This document shows positions 58,469 through 64,000 of a stretch of DNA of 64,000 nt, in pieces; within the stretch, counting starts at the first letter, position 1, and each line of letters opens with the position of its first letter. The DNA comes from Kineosporia rhizophila. GTDB taxonomy: Bacteria; Actinomycetota; Actinomycetes; Actinomycetales; Kineosporiaceae. A program made the position numbers and the translations under genes. The stretch is from positions 248,001 through 312,000 of the forward strand of contig NZ_JAJSOH010000001.1 of the NCBI RefSeq assembly GCF_021277265.1. Direction: 5' to 3'. The notes beneath the pieces are model-generated. The model had not been told where the DNA came from. It did not search any database and saw nothing but the letters and a program-made list of their open reading frames with translations.

Positions 58469-59536
58469 ATGGTCGACATGGCGGGAATGGGCGACGACGA
58501 AGAGCTCGCGACTCACCGGCACGTCCTGGAGCAGGCGCGGGAGTCCGGCGAACCGGTGCAGCGGCACGAGGCCGAGCACCCGGCGTCCGAGCAGGCCGAC
58601 GAAGAGGTGCCGGAACGCTCGGTGCTGGGCGAGGGCAGCACCACCGCCAAGCTCGACCCGCGGCGCCTGCTGGTGTTCCGCGAAGTGGCGCACTCCGGCT
58701 CGATGGCCGCCGCCGCCCGCGAGCTCGGCTGGACCCAGCCGGCCGTCAGCCAGCACATCCGCAAGCTGGAGAAGGACCTCGGCCTGGCCCTGATCACCCG
58801 GGTCGGGCGCGGCATCGCGCTGACCGACCCGGGCCAGCTCCTGCTGCGCCACGCCGACGCCATCGACGCCCGGCTCGAGGCGGCCGGCGAAGCCCTGGCC
58901 GACCTGGCCCGCCGCCGCACCGGCCGGGTCCGCATCGCCGCCTTCCCCTCTGCCAGCGCCATTCTGGTCTCCACCGCCCTGGCCAACCTGAGCGCCGAGC
59001 ACCCCGGCCTCGACGTGCGCCTCACCCAGGTGGAGCCGCCCGAGGCCCTGGTCCTGCTGGCCGAGGGCCAGTGCGATCTGGCGATCGTGTTCGACTACCC
59101 GGGAGAAGATTTCGAGCGCGGCCCACTCGAGGCGGTGACCCTGCTGAACGACCCGCTGCGCGCCGTGCTCGGGCCGGGCCACCCCCTGGCCGGGCGCGAT
59201 TCGGTGAGCATGGGCGACCTGGCCGGGCAACGCTGGATCGCCGGCTGCGTCTCCTGCCGCAAACACCTGGTGCGCGAAGCGGTCAAGGCCGGCTTCACCC
59301 CCGACATCCGGCACAGCACCGACGACTACGTGGTGGTGCAGGCCCTGGTCGCCGCCGGCATCGCCGTGGCCGCCCTGCCCGGCATGGCCCTGCGGGCCAG
59401 CCTGAACCCGGCCGTCAAAGTCCTTCCCCTGGAAGGCTACCCGTCGCGAACCGTGTCCGCGGTACTGGCCCCCAGCAGCCACGGGGTGCCCGCGGTCGAG
59501 GCGGTGCTGGAACAGCTGCGCCTCGCCACGGTCTGA
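58469..59536 (+). CDS. LysR family regulator with an acidic N-terminal extension
   Basis: A 355-residue regulator. The winged helix begins only at about residue 62 (LDPRRLLVFREVAHSGSMAAAARELGWTQPAVSQHIRKLEKDLGLALITRVGRGIALTDPGQLLL). The first 60 residues are rich in Glu, Gln and His and probably disordered. A GTG at residue 52 is an alternative start that would give a normal length of about 304. The effector domain contains GCVSCRKHL, two Cys that could sense redox. It is divergent from the racemase gene. Confidence 0.88.
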   Translation: MVDMAGMGDDEELATHRHVLEQARESGEPVQRHEAEHPASEQADEEVPERSVLGEGSTTAKLDPRRLLVFREVAHSGSMAAAARELGWTQPAVSQHIRKLEKDLGLALITRVGRGIALTDPGQLLLRHADAIDARLEAAGEALADLARRRTGRVRIAAFPSASAILVSTALANLSAEHPGLDVRLTQVEPPEALVLLAEGQCDLAIVFDYPGEDFERGPLEAVTLLNDPLRAVLGPGHPLAGRDSVSMGDLAGQRWIAGCVSCRKHLVREAVKAGFTPDIRHSTDDYVVVQALVAAGIAVAALPGMALRASLNPAVKVLPLEGYPSRTVSAVLAPSSHGVPAVEAVLEQLRLATV

Positions 59537-59539
59537 GGT

Positions 59540-59773
59540 TCAGCCGCGCTTGAGGGCTCGGTGGCTGCCGTCGCAGTAGGGGAACAGGGCGGAGGCGTCG
59601 CAGCGGCAGAGGGCGATGCAGCGGCGTCGGACCGGGGTGTCCTGGCCGTCGGCGCCGCGCACGGTGAGGGCGCCGCGGACCAGGAGGGGGCCGTCGGGGC
59701 AGTCGGTGACCCGGACCTCGGGGCCGGTGCTGGTCACCGCCTCGGGCAGGACCACCGGCTCGGCCGCCTTCAC
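59540..59773 (-). CDS. CDGSH iron-sulfur domain protein
   Basis: A 77-residue protein from a GTG start. The [2Fe-2S] signature is complete: CRCDASALFPYCDGSH, giving three Cys and one His ligands, near the C terminus. The preceding beta part (EVRVTDCPDGPLLVRGALTVRG) is usual for the bacterial MitoNEET-like group. Its GTG overlaps the stop of the upstream iron-containing redox enzyme (GTGA), so translation is coupled and the two proteins likely work together in electron transfer. Confidence 0.95.
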   Translation of the reverse strand: MKAAEPVVLPEAVTSTGPEVRVTDCPDGPLLVRGALTVRGADGQDTPVRRRCIALCRCDASALFPYCDGSHRALKRG

Positions 59774-60852
59774 GCTGCGCTCACCTTGACTCGGGCCTGC
59801 TCGCGCAGGGCGCTGCGGCCGGCCTTCCAGTTGCTCAGCAGATGGCCGCTCGCCTCCTCGTCGAGCACCAGGGCGGTGGCCGCGCCGAAGAGGACGTCGG
59901 CGGCCAGCTCGGGCTGCTGCTCGATCAGGGCGCCGACCAGCTCGCGCAGCGCGATCTGCTCGTGCACCGCGTCGGCCTCGACGTGCTCGTCGAAGTAGAG
60001 GGTGGCGGCCTCGCCGAAGCCCAGGCGGCGAAGACCCTGGGCGTAGCGGCGGTTCGGGGTGGTCGAGGTCATCTCGAAGGCGGCCAGGTGGCCGGCCACG
60101 GCCCCGCGCAGGCGGCGGTGCAGGCCGAACAGCGACATCGCGTTGACCCCGGCCAGGATCACCGCGGGCACCTGGTCGAGGTAGTGGCCGTAGCGGGCAT
60201 CCAGGCCGAGGGCCCGCATCGTCCGGGCGAACAGGTCTGCGTGGATCCAGTCGGGCCGCCCGCCGCCGTACTCGTCGGACTGCACCTCGACCATCGCGGC
60301 CTTCGGGGCTCCGGTGAGCCGGGGCAGCGCGAAGGTGTGCGGGTCGGCCTCTTTCAGGTGGTAGATCGAGCGGGTGACCAGCAGTTCGCGGTACTGGTCG
60401 GCGGTGGCCTGGCGGGCCAGGTAGGTGGACAGGCCGGGCGCCGACGTGGGGGCGGTGAGGGCCAGCAGCGTCTGCGCGACCTGTTCGCCGGTAGGCCTGG
60501 TCTCGGGGGCCGCGCCGGTGAACTCGGTGAGCATGGTGTGCACCCGTTCGCGCACGGCCCGCTCGAACACCTCCTCCAGGCCCGCCCGCACTCCGAGCAG
60601 GTCCGGATCCCACTCCCAGCGGTCGTCCACCCCCTCGACGCCGCGGTAGTGCAGTTCGTAGAGCAGGGTCAGGGCGAGCTGAACATCTTCGGCGTGCACC
60701 GGATCGGCCACGGTGACCGCCTCGGCGGCGTGTTCACGCACCGCGAGCAGACCCGTCTGCGCCTCGACCCGGCCGGTGAGAAGTTCGATCAGGGACGCGC
60801 TCAAAGGACCGCGAGCAGAAGGAGTTCGGAGCGGTAGAGCGGTGCTGTCCAT
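59770..60852 (-). CDS. iron-containing redox enzyme family protein (heme-oxygenase-like fold)
   Basis: About 360 residues, all helical, of the heme-oxygenase-like diiron (HDO) group. Likely metal ligands lie in YHLKEADPHTFALPRL, AAMVEVQSDEYGGGRPDWIHADLF and YFDEHVEADAVHEQIALREL. The family includes oxidases and N-oxygenases; the reaction here is unknown. Start uncertain: ATG 60852 has no ribosome site, and a GTG at 60906 would add 18 residues. It overlaps the CDGSH gene by 4 bases. Confidence 0.85.
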   Translation of the reverse strand: MDSTALPLRTPSARGPLSASLIELLTGRVEAQTGLLAVREHAAEAVTVADPVHAEDVQLALTLLYELHYRGVEGVDDRWEWDPDLLGVRAGLEEVFERAVRERVHTMLTEFTGAAPETRPTGEQVAQTLLALTAPTSAPGLSTYLARQATADQYRELLVTRSIYHLKEADPHTFALPRLTGAPKAAMVEVQSDEYGGGRPDWIHADLFARTMRALGLDARYGHYLDQVPAVILAGVNAMSLFGLHRRLRGAVAGHLAAFEMTSTTPNRRYAQGLRRLGFGEAATLYFDEHVEADAVHEQIALRELVGALIEQQPELAADVLFGAATALVLDEEASGHLLSNWKAGRSALREQARVKVSAA

Positions 60853-60947
60853 GAAGGCATGCTCTGGCAGCCCCGCAGGCGGCGCACCTTCAGGCGCCCC
60901 CCTCACCCGAGCCGGCGAACCGGGCGGATCAGGGCAGATCGAAGCCC

Positions 60948-61547
60948 TCAGGCCCGGATACCCGTAAGGGCCAGGGCGGTCAGCCGGGCCGCCTCACCGG
61001 CTGCGTCGGGGTGCGTCTCGGTGGCCAGCGACACGGCGTTGACCAGGATCAGGAGATCGCAGGAGGCCACCTCGGAACGCACGGCTCCGGCCGCCTGCGC
61101 CCGCTGCAGCAACCGCTCGGCGGCCTCTCCGAGCAGGACGTCGCAGTCGCTCCCGGCCGGTGAGGCCGATCTGGAGATACCGGTGAGCACGGCCGAGGCC
61201 AGGCCGCGGCTGGTGGCCCCGTAGACCGCCACCGCCTGCAGCCAGTCGACCAGGGCCGTTCCCGGGTCGGCCGCATCGGCCAGCTCGTCGGCTTGGCGAC
61301 AGAGCACCTCGACCCGGTCATGGAAGACCGCATCCAGCAGCGCCCAGCGGTTGGGGAAGTGCCGGTGCAGCGTGGCCGAACCGACTCCGGCCTTGCGGGC
61401 GATCTCTTCGAGCGAGGCGTTCGCCCCCGACCGGGCGATCTCGACCTCGGCCGCCGCCACGATCTGGTCGTAGTTGCGGCGGGCGTCGGCCCGCCGGGGC
61501 CGGCCGCCGAGAGTGGCCGTCCGGGTGACGACGTCCTGGTTGGCCAC
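60948..61547 (-). CDS. TetR family transcriptional regulator
   Basis: A 199-residue repressor. The helix-turn-helix (about 25-70) reads YDQIVAAAEVEIARSGANASLEEIARKAGVGSATLHRHFPNRWALLDAVF, and the C-terminal domain is all-helical for dimerisation and ligand binding. It is divergent from an SDR gene, and three spaced repeats of a 21-base operator-like sequence lie in between. Confidence 0.93.
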   Translation of the reverse strand: MANQDVVTRTATLGGRPRRADARRNYDQIVAAAEVEIARSGANASLEEIARKAGVGSATLHRHFPNRWALLDAVFHDRVEVLCRQADELADAADPGTALVDWLQAVAVYGATSRGLASAVLTGISRSASPAGSDCDVLLGEAAERLLQRAQAAGAVRSEVASCDLLILVNAVSLATETHPDAAGEAARLTALALTGIRA

Positions 61548-61607
61548 GGTTCGGCACTCACTTCTGCTCGTGTGCGGGAAACCCGCATCCTACGCCACGA
61601 ACCATCG

Positions 61608-61693
61608 AAGTGGAGGGGAGCCCCGCTTGTCGTTGACAAAGTGGGGTGGCCCTCCATATCTTCGTCACGACGAAGTGGGGGCACACCCCACTT
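61608..61693. promoter_or_regulatory. three TetR operator-like repeats around the SDR promoter
   Basis: Site 1 (61608-61628) is AAGTGG-N9-CCGCTT, site 2 (61639-61659) AAGTGG-N9-CCATAT, site 3 (61673-61693) AAGTGG-N9-CCACTT, the last a perfect dyad AAGTGGGG-N5-CCCCACTT. TTGACA (61633-61638) and TATCTT (61657-61662), 18 bases apart, form a promoter toward the SDR gene, so site 2 lies between -35 and -10. Confidence 0.7.
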
Positions 61694-61723
61694 ACCTGAG
61701 CGACACCTTCCGGGAGCTTCACG

Positions 61724-62629
61724 ATGACCGAGCCCACCCCGTCCGAAATCCGAACTGTGCTGGTCACCGGGGCCAGCACCGGCTTCGGGCGACTGACTGT
61801 CGAGACCCTGGCCCGCCGGGGCCACCGGGTCTTCGCCGGCCTGCGCGACGTTTCCGGCCGCAACGCCCCGGCCGCCGCCGAGCTCACCGCGCTGGCCGCG
61901 GCGGAGCACCTCGATCTGAAGGTGCTCGAGATCGACGTGACCGACGACGCCTCCGTCGCCACCGCCGTCCGTACATTGATCGAAACCGCTGGGCAGCTCG
62001 ACGTTGTCGTGAACAACGCAGGCCGCAACTTCGCCGGGCCCTTGGAGGCCTACACCGCCCACGAGGCGCAGCAACAGTTCGACGTGAACACGCTCGGCGC
62101 CCTGCGCGTGAACAACGCCGTGCTCCCCCACCTGCGGGCACAGGGGCACGGCGTACTGATCCAGGTCGGATCGCTCTCGGCCTGGATGACCCCACCGTTC
62201 AACGGGCTGTACGCCGCCAGCAAGGCGGCGCTACGCGCCCTGACCGAAGCCTGGCACCACGAACTGGCGCCCTACGGCGTCGAATCCGTCATCATCGAGC
62301 CCGCCTCGTACCCCACGAACATCGGCGCGAACGCTGCCCTGCCCGCCGACCAGGAACGGCTCGGGCTGTACAGCGAGGCGCTGACCGGTTTCGTCACCGA
62401 CCTGACCCGGCGGGCCACCGAGAACGCCGAAAGCATCGGCACCGCAAGCCAGGTCAGCGACGCCCTGACCTCCTTGGTCGAGACTGCGCCGGGGAAGCGG
62501 CCGCTGCAGACGCTGGTCGCACCGTCGGCCCAGCTCGCAGCGGTGCAGGAAGTTCACCGGAAGGCGGCCCAGGCCACGCGAATCGTCGCGGACGACATGG
62601 GCATTGGTGCGTACCTGGCACTCAGGTAA
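61724..62629 (+). CDS. short-chain dehydrogenase/reductase (TetR-controlled)
   Basis: A 301-residue SDR. It has VLVTGASTGFGRLTVETLARRGHRVFAGLRD (TGxxxGxG), LDVVVNNAGRNF, VLIQVGSLSAW with the catalytic Ser, and GLYAASKAALRALTEAW with Tyr-x3-Lys. The C terminus (KRPLQTLVAPSAQLAAVQEVHRKAAQATRIVADDMG) is longer than in minimal SDRs and fits the classical 17-beta-HSD-like group. Gene and TetR are divergent, with operators over the promoter. Confidence 0.93.
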   Translation: MTEPTPSEIRTVLVTGASTGFGRLTVETLARRGHRVFAGLRDVSGRNAPAAAELTALAAAEHLDLKVLEIDVTDDASVATAVRTLIETAGQLDVVVNNAGRNFAGPLEAYTAHEAQQQFDVNTLGALRVNNAVLPHLRAQGHGVLIQVGSLSAWMTPPFNGLYAASKAALRALTEAWHHELAPYGVESVIIEPASYPTNIGANAALPADQERLGLYSEALTGFVTDLTRRATENAESIGTASQVSDALTSLVETAPGKRPLQTLVAPSAQLAAVQEVHRKAAQATRIVADDMGIGAYLALR

Positions 62630-63118
62630 CAGTGGGACGCGTGCGGTTCAGTCCCCGAACGAGGGATGAGGCGCAGGCGTGACCACGGCGCTGGAGGGGC
62701 CTGCCGACCCGGCGACTGTCGCGGGGTGCGGCGGCCCGAAGGCACTCAGGACGCGGGCGGTGAGGCGTCCGGACGAAGTAATCGGCGAGCCGTGTGTCTG
62801 ACGCGATGAGCCATGGTTCCCTCCGTGCTCGCCCCCGCCATTGGGTGGAACAAGCTTTCACTGCGGATACGCCTGACTGCAAGATGTAGCCGAGAATCGG
62901 AGCCAAGCGGGCACCCGAACCGGCCCGCACAACCGGCGTAACGCTCCTGGCTCGCTGCAGAACTGATTCCGGCCCGTTTCCCGGGCATCGCGCCCGGCCT
63001 GCCCACCACCGGGCGGCCCCCCTGACTCGCGCACCCGCGGAGGGGCTGCTGGTATGAACACGGAAGCAGCACGGACACGGGCAAGGCCGGGCAGCCGGCA
63101 GAACGGGAGTGCAGCAGC
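62630..63118. other. intergenic region without a supported gene
   Basis: Frames on both strands are short and of poor composition. The GC-rich stretch near 62988-63022 can fold but is not a clean terminator. GGGAG at 63105-63109 is the ribosome binding site of the next gene. Confidence 0.4.
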
Positions 63119-64000
63119 GTGGAGACCGTCGACGCCGTGGTCATCGGAGCGGGCCCGAACGGCCTGGTCGCCGCCTCTGCCTTGGCCGATGCCGGGTGGG
63201 ACGTGCTGGTCCTGGAGGCCCAGGACGAGGTGGGCGGCGCCGTACGCTCCGGCTCGCTGTGGCCGGAGTCCCCCGAGGCCACCTCCGACCTGTTCAGCGC
63301 CTTCTACCCGCTGGCCGCCGCCTCCCCCGTGATCAAGCGCCTGGGGCTGGAGCAGCACGGCCTGACCTGGGTGCAGGCGCCCAACGTGATCGCACACGTG
63401 GCCGGCCCGGAGGACGAGACGGCCGCCGTGATCCACCGCGACCCCGACGAGACCGCCGCTGCGCTCGACCGCGACCACCCTGGGGACGGCGAGTCCTGGC
63501 TGAAGCTGCACCAGCAGTGGATGCGGGTGCGCGACCCCCTGCTGGAAGCTCTCTTCACCCCGTTCCCCCCGGTGCGCTCGGGCGCCAAGCTCCTCTGGCG
63601 CGCTGGCACGCACGACACGCTGGAACTGGCGCGCATCGCCGCTGCACCGGTGATCCGGCTTACCCAGGAGTGGTTCGGTGGCGAGCACGGCAAGTTGCTC
63701 GTCTCCGGCAACGCGATGCATGCCGACGTCCCGATGGAAGCCCCCGGCAGCGGCCTGTTCGGCTGGCTGCTGGTGATGCTCGCCCAAGACGTGGGCTTCC
63801 CCGTTCCGCAGGGCGGCGCGGGCATGCTGTCCCAGGCCATGGCCAATCGGGCCCGGGCGGCCGGGGCCCGCATCGACGTGGGCGAGAACGTCACCGACGT
63901 GGTGGTGCGCGGCGGTCGGGCCACAGCCGTACGCACAGCTTCGGGCCGGGAGGTCTCGGTGCGCCGGGCCGTTCTCGCCGATGTCGACGCACCGCGCCTG
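63119..64000 (+). CDS. FAD-dependent NAD(P)/phytoene desaturase-like oxidoreductase (3' end outside window)
   Basis: The frame runs from GTG 63119 through 294 codons to the window edge with no stop. It begins with the dinucleotide site VVIGAGPNGLVAASALADAGWDVLVLEAQDEVGGAVRSG, typical of the CrtI/Amine-oxidase-like NAD(P)/FAD oxidoreductases. Further marks are SDLFSAFYPLAAASPVIKRLGLEQHGL and GWLLVMLAQDVGFPVPQGGAGMLSQAMANRARAAGARIDVGENVTDVVVRGGRATAV, the second FAD-contact region. The substrate is unknown; PYROXD2-like proteins have this layout. No carotenoid genes are seen in the window. Confidence 0.9.
   Translation, partial: METVDAVVIGAGPNGLVAASALADAGWDVLVLEAQDEVGGAVRSGSLWPESPEATSDLFSAFYPLAAASPVIKRLGLEQHGLTWVQAPNVIAHVAGPEDETAAVIHRDPDETAAALDRDHPGDGESWLKLHQQWMRVRDPLLEALFTPFPPVRSGAKLLWRAGTHDTLELARIAAAPVIRLTQEWFGGEHGKLLVSGNAMHADVPMEAPGSGLFGWLLVMLAQDVGFPVPQGGAGMLSQAMANRARAAGARIDVGENVTDVVVRGGRATAVRTASGREVSVRRAVLADVDAPRL

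Noticed and set aside
1..64000. CRISPR array, prophage or insertion sequence
   Set aside because: I looked for regularly spaced direct repeats, integrase, transposase or phage structural motifs and saw none; the only tandem repeat is the coding 18-bp unit at 38382-38453.

Overview
The window is high-GC DNA with GTG and TTG starts, leaderless-looking promoters and GC-rich hairpin terminators. It carries families typical of filamentous or motile Actinomycetes: a DevS-like GAF kinase, a PRC-barrel/DUF2382 protein, a fasciclin/molybdopterin pair, many one-gene regulators and an actinobacterial SOS box. The protein flavour suggests a Kineosporia-like or related soil actinomycete, but this is inference; no rRNA or marker gene is present to fix the genus. 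It reads as chromosome: two tRNA transcription units, central metabolism and many regulator/target pairs. No transposase or integrase was seen.

Layout. 0-8.5 kb: a partial gene, a YjaB-type acetyltransferase, Hsp20, a lipoprotein, and the Entner-Doudoroff pair edd-eda divergent from a ROK repressor. 8.6-16 kb: a 1687-residue DUF4011 helicase-nuclease, then ACC deaminase with a GntR regulator. 16-19.5 kb: four small uncharacterised genes, including two apparent paralogues, plus a 312-residue unknown and a histidine phosphatase. 19.6-26.8 kb: a dprA-like/phosphoribosyltransferase pair behind a near-perfect LexA box, a PRC-barrel stress protein, and a type III restriction-modification operon whose Res subunit appears to lack its nuclease site. 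27-34 kb: fasciclin and molybdopterin oxidoreductase, an AbiEii-like nucleotidyltransferase translationally coupled to a duplicated-domain partner, and a two-component system. 34-44 kb: a luciferase-like/FAD-oxidase fusion controlled by HxlR, a RibD-like reductase, a lipid kinase with an 18-bp tandem repeat, LysR, DUF899, WcbI-like and other genes, and an HTH antitoxin-like gene next to a broken nucleotidyltransferase. 44.3-45 kb: five tRNA genes on the minus strand (Glu, Asp, Phe, terminator, Asp, Phe). 45.7-52.1 kb: a probable hypoxia/redox module (DoxX-like protein, FMN-binding protein, DevS-like kinase, flavodoxin) with two DevR/OsdR-like boxes, around a secreted propeller protein with a frameshift in its signal peptide. 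52-64 kb: enzyme/regulator pairs (AKR, SDR/XRE, MerR/hydrolase, ArsR, racemase/LysR, CDGSH/iron redox enzyme, TetR/SDR) and a partial FAD oxidoreductase at the right edge.

The window carries at least four loci related to known or proposed phage-defence or toxin families (DUF4011 helicase, dprA-PRTase, type III R-M, AbiEii-like pair) within 23 kb, a loose defence island. The most distinctive observations are the SOS box on the dprA-PRTase operon, the nuclease-degenerate type III Res, the NTase/duplicated-domain pair, the 16.1-17.8 kb cluster of unknowns, and a decamer, ACAATGGACG, occurring five times across the window.
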